DNA of 64,000 nucleotides from Sinomicrobium weinanense (GTDB taxonomy: Bacteria; Bacteroidota; Bacteroidia; Flavobacteriales; Flavobacteriaceae). Positions 49,087-57,236 of this stretch are shown one piece after another; the first letter of the stretch is position 1, and each line of letters opens with the position of its first letter. Below the pieces are notes generated by a model. It was given only the letters and a program-made list of their open reading frames with translations, was not told the DNA's origin and ran no database searches. The stretch lies in contig NZ_JAHKRR010000002.1 of NCBI RefSeq assembly GCF_018863395.1, forward strand, positions 124,001 through 188,000, in the 5' to 3' direction. A program made the position numbers and the translations under genes.

Positions 49087-49830
49087 ATGAAAACACAAGA
49101 AAACATCAATATCACCAAAGCCAATATAGAAAACCTGACCTCGCTTTGGGCCACTGTGAGTTCTCCGTTTAAATCCTATCACACAAACGGGTTTTTCGAT
49201 TATGCTACGGTACCGGACTCTGACTGGCCCAATCGTTTATGGTTTAACCGGGATATTACGGAACACACCGTAAAAGACATCTTAAACATCCTGAAATCGA
49301 GCCAGGTAAAACTGACGGTGCCTTACTGGGATATTTACGATAGCAGATCGTATGAATTACTGGAATCCGAAGGGTTTACCCAAATTTTTGAACAGGTAGG
49401 CATGTCCTTACCCCTTACCACTCATTTCCCGCAGGCGGACCGGTTGGACATACGGCCTGTTTCCAATCGTGATGAGGCCAGTGCATGGGCAACCCTGTAT
49501 CCGAAGGCTTTCGGATACCGTATAGGCGAGAACATACTGCTGCACACCGGGAAAGAGGTTTCGTATTTCCTGGTCTGTTTTCAGGACCAGCCCATAGGAA
49601 CTGCCATTATACACTATACAGGCAGGGTAGCCGGGATACACGGCGTAGGTGTTATTCCCGAAATGCGAAGAAAAGGATTTGCCGAAGAGATCATGCGATT
49701 TACACTGAACAAGGCAATAGACGCCGGAGCCCAATACGCCACTTTGCAAGCCTCCGCCATGGGGAAAGGCCTTTATGACAAGCTGGGATTTACCGAACAG
49801 TTTGTGATGAAAAACTATACGCTGGTTTAG
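49087..49830 (+). CDS. GNAT-family N-acetyltransferase
   Basis: The 247-residue protein has a C-terminal GNAT domain with the acetyl-CoA-binding VIPEMRRKGFAEEIM near residue 195 and the late motif GLYDKLGFTEQ. The N-terminal 110 residues may be a divergent second half. Members transfer acetyl groups to amines; the substrate is unknown. A strong terminator follows the stop codon. Confidence 0.85.
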   Translation: MKTQENINITKANIENLTSLWATVSSPFKSYHTNGFFDYATVPDSDWPNRLWFNRDITEHTVKDILNILKSSQVKLTVPYWDIYDSRSYELLESEGFTQIFEQVGMSLPLTTHFPQADRLDIRPVSNRDEASAWATLYPKAFGYRIGENILLHTGKEVSYFLVCFQDQPIGTAIIHYTGRVAGIHGVGVIPEMRRKGFAEEIMRFTLNKAIDAGAQYATLQASAMGKGLYDKLGFTEQFVMKNYTLV

Positions 49831-49841
49831 AGCATGCCAGG

Positions 49842-49888
49842 CAAATACACGGTGCTGCCATAAAGGGCCACCGTGTATTTGTCTTTTT
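49842..49888 (+). terminator. Intrinsic terminator after the GNAT gene
   Basis: The 13-bp stem CAAATACACGGTG/CACCGTGTATTTG encloses a 14-base loop and is followed by TCTTTTTTC. It ends the EamA-to-GNAT group. Confidence 0.85.
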
Positions 49889-49968
49889 TCTGATCACTTT
49901 AGATTTTGGAAACAGGAAACTAATCCATATTTTCGAAGTAGCATTTCCCTAACCTAACATCCGGAAAA

Positions 49969-50418
49969 ATGAAATCCATCCCCCTGCTCCTCGTTTCCCT
50001 GTTATTTATTGCCTGCACTCCCGAACATTCCAAAACCGAATTTATAGATGTTTCCGAAAGGGGCTATTCGAATAGTGCAGAGATAGACCTGGGCGGTTCT
50101 AAAATGGTTATTCTGTCCGGCCAGATCGCCGTCAATACAAAGGGTGAAATTGTAGGTATAAACGATTTTGAAAAACAGGCAGACCAGGTTTTCCGGAATA
50201 TTAGCTCTCTCGTGGAAAAATCGGGAGGAAGCATGGACGACCTGGTAAAAATAGACTGCTATTTTACAGATATTTCCAAACTGGGAACATTCAGAAAAGT
50301 CCGGGACCGTTATATTAACCCGGAGGCACCACCTACCAGTACCGCAATGCAGATCGACCAACTGGTCCACAAAGACCTGATGATCGAAATTGCGGCGACG
50401 GCTGTGATCAAAAAATAA
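49969..50418 (+). CDS. RidA/YjgF-family lipoprotein (second of two)
   Basis: The 149-residue protein has a lipoprotein signal (LLFIAC, Cys near residue 16) and a RidA fold with MVILSGQIAVNTKGEIVG and QVFRNISSLVEKSGG. The C-terminal STAMQIDQLVHKDLMIEIA replaces the catalytic Arg by Ser, as in the first RidA protein, so classical deaminase function is unlikely. A near-consensus TATTTTCG element lies about 35 bases upstream. It is separate from the first cluster by a terminator. Confidence 0.82.
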   Translation: MKSIPLLLVSLLFIACTPEHSKTEFIDVSERGYSNSAEIDLGGSKMVILSGQIAVNTKGEIVGINDFEKQADQVFRNISSLVEKSGGSMDDLVKIDCYFTDISKLGTFRKVRDRYINPEAPPTSTAMQIDQLVHKDLMIEIAATAVIKK

Positions 50419-50566
50419 TATTCCCTTTCATTTCAATCTGTTTCTGAAGTTCCGGGGCCGGCTCTCCCCTTTTCTCCTTAAACCTGAAACTTCTTATTGA
50501 TCCAATGATATTTTTACAGCCCTTTGGCTTCGCCCAACCATGCGGAAGCGCATAAAAAAATACGCC

Positions 50567-50689
50567 TATATTTGCAGTATCATTAAAATTTCACTTTCCA
50601 TATCAAAAACGGTGCTGCCATCATCGGGTCGGAAATTGGGGAAATATGGCATTTTTCAATCCATTTTTTTCCAACCGGGACTACCTTTG
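50567..50689 (+). promoter_or_regulatory. Two candidate -7 elements ahead of the NhaC-like gene
   Basis: TATATTTG at 50567-50574 and TACCTTTG at 50682-50689 both fit TAnnTTTG. The nearer one leaves a leader of about 15 bases, the farther about 130 bases. No riboswitch could be recognised in the longer leader. Confidence 0.45.
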
Positions 50690-50710
50690 CCCATCTTATA
50701 ACGTAATCAA

Positions 50711-52015
50711 ATGTCAAAAAACAAGTTTTACACCTTAATTCCCCTTTTTGTTTTTATTGCGATTTTTCTCGGTACGGGAATTTATCTGGGAGATTTTTAT
50801 CAGCTTCCCTCTCCCGTGGCGATTGCTTTGGGCATTATGGTTGCTTTTCTGATCTACCGGGCACCGGTTCCGAAAAAAGTGGATCATTTTATAGCGGGCT
50901 GCGGTGATCCGAAGATCATCACCATGTGTATTATTTATCTCCTGGCAGGGGCTTTTGCTACGGTGACCAAGGCCATTGGCGGGGTAGATATGATGGTTAA
51001 TATCGGGCTTACTTATATTCCTGTACGCTATCTGGCAGCAGGTATTTTTATGATCTCATGTTTTTTATCGGTTTCCATCGGTACCTCCGTAGGCAGTATT
51101 GTGGCCCTAGGCCCCATCGTTGTGGGATTGGCAGAACAAAGCGGTATTTCTATGGCTTTGCTTTGCGGGGCACTTTTGGGTGGTTCTATGTTTGGAGATA
51201 ACCTGTCGTTCATTTCAGATACGACCATTGCAGCCACACAAACACTGGGCTGTGAGATGAAAGATAAATTCAAGGCGAATTTCAAGCTGGTATTTCCGGC
51301 AGCTCTCATCACCCTGCTGATCCTTTTCTGGAGTGGCCGGAACGAAGTTTTACCGGAAGGACTGTCTATGGCTACGGTCCCTAACAATTATTGGCTAATG
51401 GTCCCTTATCTTTTGATCATTGTTCTGGCCATACTGGGCGTCCAGGTTTTTATAGCCTTACTGCTCGGGATCCTGGTGGCAGGTGCAATCGGGTTCGTTC
51501 AGGGGGATTTTACTGTGATCTCCTATACAAAAGAGATATACAGCGGTTTTACTTCCATGACCGAGATCTTCTTGCTTTCTATGCTCACCGGAGGATTGGC
51601 TTATATGGTAGAAAAACAAGGGGGGATCGATTGGATATTATCGCAAATGAAAAAGCGGATCCGCTCGGCTAAAAGTGCGCAATGGGGCATTGGGCTCCTT
51701 GTCGGTGCTGTCAATTTTGCCGTAGCCAACAACACGGTTTCCATCCTGGTCTCAGGCTCCCTGGCCAAGGATATTGCCACGGAATATCACCTCCCGAGGC
51801 CCCGGGTCGCTTCGATCCTGGACCTGTTTGCCTGTATTGTACAAGGTATATTGCCCTACGGGGCCCAGGTACTTATTCTATTGAGCTTTACCAATACCCA
51901 GCTGGGCTATATGGCATTATTCCAAAACTCTTATTACATATTTGCCGTACTGGCAGTGACCGTTCTGTATTTTCTCCTGCCGCAAAAAAACTATGGCCGG
52001 GATACAGGATATTGA
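50711..52015 (+). CDS. NhaC-family Na+/H+ antiporter
   Basis: The 434-residue protein has about eleven membrane segments. NhaC-family motifs are FLSVSIGTSVGSIVALGPIV near residue 118, LLGGSMFGDNLSFISDTTIA near 160 with the conserved acidic residues, and VGAVNFAVANNTVSILVSG near 335. It exchanges sodium (or other ion/organic-acid pairs in some members) for protons at the inner membrane. It is a single gene ended by a hairpin at 52025-52052. Confidence 0.87.
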   Translation: MSKNKFYTLIPLFVFIAIFLGTGIYLGDFYQLPSPVAIALGIMVAFLIYRAPVPKKVDHFIAGCGDPKIITMCIIYLLAGAFATVTKAIGGVDMMVNIGLTYIPVRYLAAGIFMISCFLSVSIGTSVGSIVALGPIVVGLAEQSGISMALLCGALLGGSMFGDNLSFISDTTIAATQTLGCEMKDKFKANFKLVFPAALITLLILFWSGRNEVLPEGLSMATVPNNYWLMVPYLLIIVLAILGVQVFIALLLGILVAGAIGFVQGDFTVISYTKEIYSGFTSMTEIFLLSMLTGGLAYMVEKQGGIDWILSQMKKRIRSAKSAQWGIGLLVGAVNFAVANNTVSILVSGSLAKDIATEYHLPRPRVASILDLFACIVQGILPYGAQVLILLSFTNTQLGYMALFQNSYYIFAVLAVTVLYFLLPQKNYGRDTGY

Positions 52016-52024
52016 ATATAAAAT

Positions 52025-52052
52025 AAGGGGGAAGTTTAAAACTCCCCCCTTA
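52025..52052. terminator. Hairpin between convergent NhaC-like and Hcp genes
   Basis: AAGGGGGAAGTTT pairs with AAACTCCCCCCTT with one mismatch. It lies between the two stops and may serve both directions. Confidence 0.65.
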
Positions 52053-52095
52053 GCATTTGATTTGATCACTTACGATATTAAATCAAAAGGAATAA

Positions 52096-52482
52096 TTACA
52101 CCCATTCGTTCATGTGCTCCCCGCCACCGCTGGAAATCACACGACATGAAATGGTAAAGGTCTCCGTCAAGGGATTCCTTCCTGCAGCTTCGAAATTCTC
52201 CCTGTATTTTACAAGGTAACCTTCCGTAAAATGCACTTCCCTGAGTTTAGCGTCAGTATCGCGCTTAATATAAGTGATGGTTCCGTTCTTACGTTCAAAA
52301 TTATTGGTCATCCACTCAAAAAAGAAAGAGTCCCCGGTAGATTCTACCGTCAGATAAATTCTTCCTCCACGGGTTACAGAAGAAGGACGCCCTGTGGCAT
52401 CAACTTCCTGTGCCAGATCGTAATTGGCATTCAGAATATTTACTTTCTTCCCGCCTACATTTAACGTTGCTTTAAAAGCCAT
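52096..52482 (-). CDS. Type VI secretion tube protein TssD/Hcp, Bacteroidetes type
   Basis: The 128-residue protein matches the Hcp/TssD family of the Bacteroidetes type VI system (T6SS-iii): MAFKATLNVGGKKVNILNAN at the N terminus, then GRIYLTVESTGDSFFFEWM and TETFTISCRVIS near the C terminus. Hcp rings stack into the inner tube of the contractile system. No other type VI genes are in the window, so it is an orphan copy or an effector carrier. The gene lies alone between two plus-strand genes. Confidence 0.85.
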   Translation of the reverse strand: MAFKATLNVGGKKVNILNANYDLAQEVDATGRPSSVTRGGRIYLTVESTGDSFFFEWMTNNFERKNGTITYIKRDTDAKLREVHFTEGYLVKYRENFEAAGRNPLTETFTISCRVISSGGGEHMNEWV

Positions 52483-52776
52483 ACTACTAAGTTTTTAAAA
52501 ATTAAGGTTTACAAAAAAATATACCAAATCAAATATCGAATTACTAATACCCGCAATATATTAAAGATAAAACCGTCCCCCAAGACAAATACGGGTTATT
52601 TTCTACTTTTATATAAGAATTAACTTTTAGAAGCTGTTTTAAACAGGCCGGACCCGGTTCAAATGACAAAAACCTTTTTTTGCCTGTTCAAAATGTACAA
52701 TCGGAAAAATCCTTATTTTTGGAAAGAAAGGGACACAATCCAAAAGCCCCGTCATTCTTTTTAAAAATACATTTCA

Positions 52777-53973
52777 ATGCTAAAAAAAACGTTTTTACTC
52801 CTCGCCTGCACCGCGACCCTTCTGGCCTGCAAAGAAAAAAAGAACCGGACCACCCTGCCCGGGGAAAACAAGGCCCCAAAAAATACAGCAGCCCCTAAAG
52901 ATGCTTCTTTTGCCTTTATCGGTACTTATACCAGGAAAGAAGGACATGTGGACGGCAAGGCAGAAGGCGTATACCTGTTGCAAAGGGAAGGAAACGATGG
53001 CCAACTCAAAATTGTAACCACAGCAGCAAAAATGACAAATCCATCTTTTCTGGCCATTTCTCCCGACAGACAAAACCTCTATGCAGTGAGTGAGGTTGCC
53101 AGAGAGAACGAAACAGGGGCCCTGCATGTATTTGCCCTGGACGATTTTAAAAAGCCGGTCTTTCTCCAGGAATTACCCACCGATGCCAAGGCCCCCTGCC
53201 ACGTGAACCTGGACCACAAGGGAAAATATGTATTTGTGGCCAATTATGTAGGTGGCGTAGTAAAAATGTACAAAAGGGACAAAAAAGGTTTGTTGTCTCC
53301 GGCAGATACTGTACAATTAAACGGATCAGGCCCTGACACAGCGCGGCAGGGAGAATCGCACCCCCATTCGGTAGCCGTTTCACCCGATGACCGTTTTATA
53401 TTTATTCCCGACCTCGGTAGTGACAAAATATGGATTTTCGGTATCGACGGGGAAAAAGACCGCCTGGTCCCCGCGCCAGGGGAATTTGCTGCCACATCGC
53501 CCGGGGCGGGCCCGAGGCATTTTATATTTCATCCGGAAGGGCATTATGCCTACGTGATCAATGAACTCAACAATACCATCCACGCCTATGCATACGATGC
53601 CGAAGAAGGAAAACTGACCGAGATACAAACCATCAACACGCTTCCCGAAGGGTTTGAAGGACAAAGCAATACAGCCGATATACACATACACCCCAACGGA
53701 AAATTCCTCTACGGTTCCAACCGTGGGCACAACAGCATCGCAGTATACGCCATAGACCCGGATAGCGGTAAATTATCGCTTGTGCAACACGAATCTACCC
53801 GGGGAGATTTTCCGAGGAACTTTGCCATCCACCCTTCCGGAAAGCAGTTGTATGCAGCCAATCAGAATTCGGGAAATATTGTACAGTTCGACATTGATCC
53901 CGAAACAGGAAGATTGTCTTACGAGGGGCAATTAGACGTAAAATCCCCGGTTTGTATCACATTCTATCCCTGA
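52777..53973 (+). CDS. Lactonase-fold (7-bladed beta-propeller) lipoprotein
   Basis: The 398-residue protein has a lipoprotein signal (LLAC, with a second Cys at residue 19) and the Pgl/lactonase propeller. Motifs are FIGTYTRKEGHVDGKAEGVY, HPHSVAVSPDDRFIFIPDLG near residue 200 and AIHPSGKQLYAANQNSGNIV near the end. The family includes 6-phosphogluconolactonase, but a lipid-anchored member is more likely to act on other lactones or to bind sugars. TATTTTTG at 52714-52721 is a likely -7 element. It is a single gene. Confidence 0.85.
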   Translation: MLKKTFLLLACTATLLACKEKKNRTTLPGENKAPKNTAAPKDASFAFIGTYTRKEGHVDGKAEGVYLLQREGNDGQLKIVTTAAKMTNPSFLAISPDRQNLYAVSEVARENETGALHVFALDDFKKPVFLQELPTDAKAPCHVNLDHKGKYVFVANYVGGVVKMYKRDKKGLLSPADTVQLNGSGPDTARQGESHPHSVAVSPDDRFIFIPDLGSDKIWIFGIDGEKDRLVPAPGEFAATSPGAGPRHFIFHPEGHYAYVINELNNTIHAYAYDAEEGKLTEIQTINTLPEGFEGQSNTADIHIHPNGKFLYGSNRGHNSIAVYAIDPDSGKLSLVQHESTRGDFPRNFAIHPSGKQLYAANQNSGNIVQFDIDPETGRLSYEGQLDVKSPVCITFYP

Positions 53974-54017
53974 GTTCACCAATGATAAACTTACCCCGGA
54001 TAATGTTATCTGAATTG

Positions 54018-54130
54018 TAAAAGATTGATACGAGATTGGTCCGGCTAAGCCGGAAGATTGAAAGAGATTGAAACTTTTTTTATCAATCTTCCAACAGCCA
54101 TCAGGATTCAATCTTCCATCAATCTTTTAC
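54018..54130. repeat. GGAGATTGA/TCAATCTTCC palindromic element (copy 2)
   Basis: Left arm units AAGATTGATACGAGATTGG and GAAGATTGAAAGAGATTGA are mirrored by TCAATCTTCCAACAG and TCAATCTTCCATCAATC, with a TCCGGCTAAGCCGGAAGA core. The same order of arms occurs at 6571-6707. It lies just upstream of the fluoride riboswitch. Confidence 0.7.
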
Positions 54131-54195
54131 CTGAAAAACGAGTTTTGTCTCCGATTTCAGGAAATTTAACTATTTTTGCAGCTTTAATCTTATCA

Positions 54196-54252
54196 GTGGC
54201 AATGGTGTCTGCCGGAAACCGCCCTTTAACGAGGGATGATGGCGCCTGTTTG
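54196..54252 (+). promoter_or_regulatory. Fluoride riboswitch (crcB motif)
   Basis: The stretch GGCAATGGTGTCTGCC, then AAACCGCC, then GATGATGGCGCCTGT follows the fluoride riboswitch consensus. The 5' GGTGTC pairs with GGCGCC to form P1, the GGC/GCC helix and the conserved AACCGCC give the pseudoknot, and the 3' GATGATG is the hallmark. It starts 118 bases upstream of a CLC-type gene whose motifs fit a fluoride antiporter. It should raise expression when fluoride is bound. Confidence 0.9.
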
Positions 54253-54315
54253 ATCCGGGTAATTGTTTCAGATAACCTTTATCGGGCATTATATTAATGT
54301 ATAACAGGCATCATT

Positions 54316-55623
54316 ATGACAAAACAAGAGGTTTCCAGAAAACTGCGTTCCATAGAACAATTTCCCTCCCTTTTTTTCCTGGGCAAATGGATCTTGCTAT
54401 CTGCACTGGTAGGTATCCTGGCCGGATCGGCCTCAGCCTTTTTTCTTATTGCACTCGATTGGGCCACGAATTACAGGGAAGCACATCAGTGGATCATCTG
54501 GCTGCTTCCTTTCGGCGGACTTATCATAGGGTTGAGCTATCACTATTGGGGCCAGGATGTGGTGAAAGGGAACAATCAGCTTCTCGAAGAATTTTACAGC
54601 CCCAGGCAGATCATTCCGCTGAAAATGGCGCCCCTGGTACTATTCGGCACCGTAGCCACCCACTTTTTCGGGGGATCGGCCGGCCGTGAAGGTACTGCGG
54701 TACAGATGGGCGGGGCTATTGCCGACCAGTTTACCAGGATATTCCGCCTGCGCCCGAGAGACCGGAAAATACTGCTTATCATCGGTATCAGTGCCGGATT
54801 TGCCTCGGTCTTCGGCACGCCTCTTGCCGGGGCGGTCTTTGCCCTGGAAGTGCTGGTTATAGGCCGAATGCGTTACGAAGCCCTCCTGCCCAGTGTCCTT
54901 ACCGCGGTCATTGCCGATTATGCCTGCCGCTGGTGGCAGGTAGGCCATACCCACTATCATATTGCCACAGTACCCGACATGCAGTTACCGTTCCTGCTAT
55001 GGGCTGTACTGGCCGGAATTTTATTCGGCCTGGCCGCCCTGGCCTTTTCGCGGTCGACACATTTTTTCGGCAAGCTGTTCGGCAGTAAAATAAAATACCC
55101 GCCGCTACGCCCGGTTCTGGGAGGAGCGGTTATTGCCGTAGTCGTATATCTTATGGGGACTACCAAATACATAGGCCTGGGGATCCCCACTATTGTAGAT
55201 GCTTTTGAAACAGAACTCCCGCCTTATGACTTTGTCCTGAAGATCGTCTTTACCGCCTTTACCCTCGGTGCCGGCTTTAAGGGTGGCGAGGTGACCCCTT
55301 TGTTCTTTATCGGTGCCACCTTGGGCAATGCCCTGGCCCTTTTTATTCCCCTGCCTGTGGCATTACTCGCAGGAATGGGCTTTGTAGCCGTCTTTTCCGG
55401 GGCGACGAACACCCCCATTGCCTGTACCATTATGGGCATAGAGCTCTTCGGTATTCAAAGCGGTATGTTCATCGCCATTGCCTGTGTCACCGCCTACCTG
55501 TTCTCCGGGCATTCCGGGATTTATTCCGCCCAGGTCATCGGAAGCCCCAAACACCTGTTTTACGGCAGGGACCGCGGAAAGACCCTTACGGAAGTGGATA
55601 AAAGGCGTAAGGAAACATCTTAG
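54316..55623 (+). CDS. CLC-F-type fluoride/proton antiporter
   Basis: The 435-residue protein has the CLC fold with about ten membrane segments. The gating-glutamate motif GREGTAVQMG is intact. The residues that distinguish fluoride-specific CLCs are present: the canonical GSGIP is replaced by KGNNQLLEEF, and the GxFxP motif by GGEVTPLFFIGATLG. The gene sits downstream of a fluoride riboswitch, which independently supports fluoride export as the function. It would expel fluoride in exchange for protons at the inner membrane. It is a single gene. The protein ends with a short charged tail and no CBS domains. Confidence 0.92.
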   Translation: MTKQEVSRKLRSIEQFPSLFFLGKWILLSALVGILAGSASAFFLIALDWATNYREAHQWIIWLLPFGGLIIGLSYHYWGQDVVKGNNQLLEEFYSPRQIIPLKMAPLVLFGTVATHFFGGSAGREGTAVQMGGAIADQFTRIFRLRPRDRKILLIIGISAGFASVFGTPLAGAVFALEVLVIGRMRYEALLPSVLTAVIADYACRWWQVGHTHYHIATVPDMQLPFLLWAVLAGILFGLAALAFSRSTHFFGKLFGSKIKYPPLRPVLGGAVIAVVVYLMGTTKYIGLGIPTIVDAFETELPPYDFVLKIVFTAFTLGAGFKGGEVTPLFFIGATLGNALALFIPLPVALLAGMGFVAVFSGATNTPIACTIMGIELFGIQSGMFIAIACVTAYLFSGHSGIYSAQVIGSPKHLFYGRDRGKTLTEVDKRRKETS

Positions 55624-55795
55624 TAAGCGATAAGAAGGCTATAAGGCGAACTATTAAGCTAAAAGATGAAACTCTAAGTGTGGACACAGGGGGTGTAACC
55701 CACAACACGAAACCAACAATCAGAAAGTTAAACCTGCCGCCTCTCCTTTGCCCCGTGCAAACAATACACTAACTTGCATCCTGCAAACCCTGCCT

Positions 55796-56665
55796 ATGGA
55801 AAAAAAAGGAAACAACAACGGTTATCGTCAGACCATCGAAATACCCAAAAGCATACGATATACGGGAAAGTTCCTCCAATCGCTGTCCCCCGGCCTCGCT
55901 ACAAAGTTTGCAGCGAAGCTGTTCACCTCCCCTTTTAAATATAAAATACCGAAACGGGAACAGCATATGGACGGGGAAAGCAGGCAAACCCGAAAGAATA
56001 TCCCTTCCATTGATAAGGAGATCGTGGTATATGAATACGGGGACAGTCCTGAAAAAATACTGTTGGTACACGGATGGAGCGGCCGGGGCACCCAGTTGGT
56101 TAAGATTGCCGACGCCCTGTGCAAAGCAGGATATTCTACCGTGAGCTTCGATGCCCCGGCCCATGGCAGGGCAGACGGAAAGACCTCCAATATGGCAGAA
56201 TTTATCGAAGCGGTAATGCTGCTCGAAAAGGAATACGGCCCGTTCAAAGCTGCCATCGGCCATTCCCTCGGAGGGATGACGCTGCTCAACGCTGTGAAAA
56301 AAGGGCTGGACATACAAAAACTGGTCACCATAGGTTCCGGCGACATGGTCTCGGATATTGCCCTGGACTTCGTGAGGACACTGGGATTAAAGGATGAAAT
56401 AAGCCACCGCTTAAAAAAGTCCTTTGACCAGCAGATGGGCTTTGACATTAACACCCTCTCTGCCAGTACAGCCGCCCGGGACGTATACATCCCGGTGCTG
56501 ATCATCCACGATACGGACGACCTGGATGTCCCGGAAAGCGCAGCCCGGAATATCCTTAAAAACCTAAGCCAGGGAGAACTGATGATCACCTCCGGGCTGG
56601 GACACAGAAAAATTCTCGGGGATGGACGGGTCATTCAGAAAATTATTACCTTTATCAAAAATTAA
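55796..56665 (+). CDS. Alpha/beta-hydrolase-fold protein
   Basis: The protein of about 289 residues starts best at ATG 55796 (MEKKGNNNGYRQ); the longer frame opens with TTG at 55748. It has the hydrolase motif LLVHGWSGRGTQLVKIADAL, an intact nucleophile elbow GHSLGG and the final acid and His in DTDDLDVPES and GLGHRKILGDG. It lacks a signal peptide and is probably cytoplasmic. The substrate is unknown; esterase- or lipase-like activity is likely. The next gene (56676) begins 10 bp after its stop. Confidence 0.82.
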   Translation: MEKKGNNNGYRQTIEIPKSIRYTGKFLQSLSPGLATKFAAKLFTSPFKYKIPKREQHMDGESRQTRKNIPSIDKEIVVYEYGDSPEKILLVHGWSGRGTQLVKIADALCKAGYSTVSFDAPAHGRADGKTSNMAEFIEAVMLLEKEYGPFKAAIGHSLGGMTLLNAVKKGLDIQKLVTIGSGDMVSDIALDFVRTLGLKDEISHRLKKSFDQQMGFDINTLSASTAARDVYIPVLIIHDTDDLDVPESAARNILKNLSQGELMITSGLGHRKILGDGRVIQKIITFIKN

Positions 56666-56675
56666 AACGAAAACG

Positions 56676-57197
56676 ATGAAAAGAATTCTTGCATTATTAG
56701 TAGTGACCAGCCTGGCTTTTGTTTCTTGTGAAGGTGATCAGGGACCTCCCGGGGAAGACGGGTTAGATGGAGCAATTGGTACGACTTATGATTTTTTTGT
56801 AGACTTTAACGAAAGTAACGGCTATAGTCATACACTCCTTTTTGCCGATAAAGGTATAGAAGTCTTTGAATCCGATGGTGTTTTAGTTTACAGATCGAGC
56901 GAATATTATGAAGATCCGGAAGGAGAAATTGATATTTGGAAACCTCTCTCTCAAAGAGTTTATTTTACTAATGGAGATATTCTGGAATATGATTTCGAGC
57001 ATACTTTTGGAGAAGTCAATATTTTCTTGGGTGGAAATATCGAAGACTTCGGAACCCTTAGTGACGAATATACTCAAAACCAATTATTCAGAATTATTGT
57101 TGCACCGTCTGATTTTATAAATAACGCAAATGTAAATTTAAATGATTATAATTCTGTAGTTAAAGAACTACAATCCTATAAATTGAATCGTCAATAG
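56676..57197 (+). CDS. Collagen-like-motif lipoprotein of unknown function
   Basis: I place the start at 56676 (MKRILALLVVTSLAFVSCEG), giving 173 residues. The longer frame from 56622 overlaps the preceding gene. There is a lipoprotein signal (FVSC) and a short collagen-like GDQGPPGEDGLDG stretch directly after the lipid Cys, a pattern common in flavobacterial surface lipoproteins. The remainder is acidic and beta-rich without a family I recognise. The DNA is clearly more AT-rich than the neighbours, as is the next gene, so the pair may have arrived together. Confidence 0.72.
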   Translation: MKRILALLVVTSLAFVSCEGDQGPPGEDGLDGAIGTTYDFFVDFNESNGYSHTLLFADKGIEVFESDGVLVYRSSEYYEDPEGEIDIWKPLSQRVYFTNGDILEYDFEHTFGEVNIFLGGNIEDFGTLSDEYTQNQLFRIIVAPSDFINNANVNLNDYNSVVKELQSYKLNRQ

Positions 57198-57236
57198 CCC
57201 CCTATTTAATCCAAACAAACTAAACCTACTTCTGCT

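Noticed and set aside
50575-50710. A riboswitch in the leader of the NhaC-like gene
   Set aside because: No recognised consensus could be fitted, and a nearer promoter would bypass this leader.
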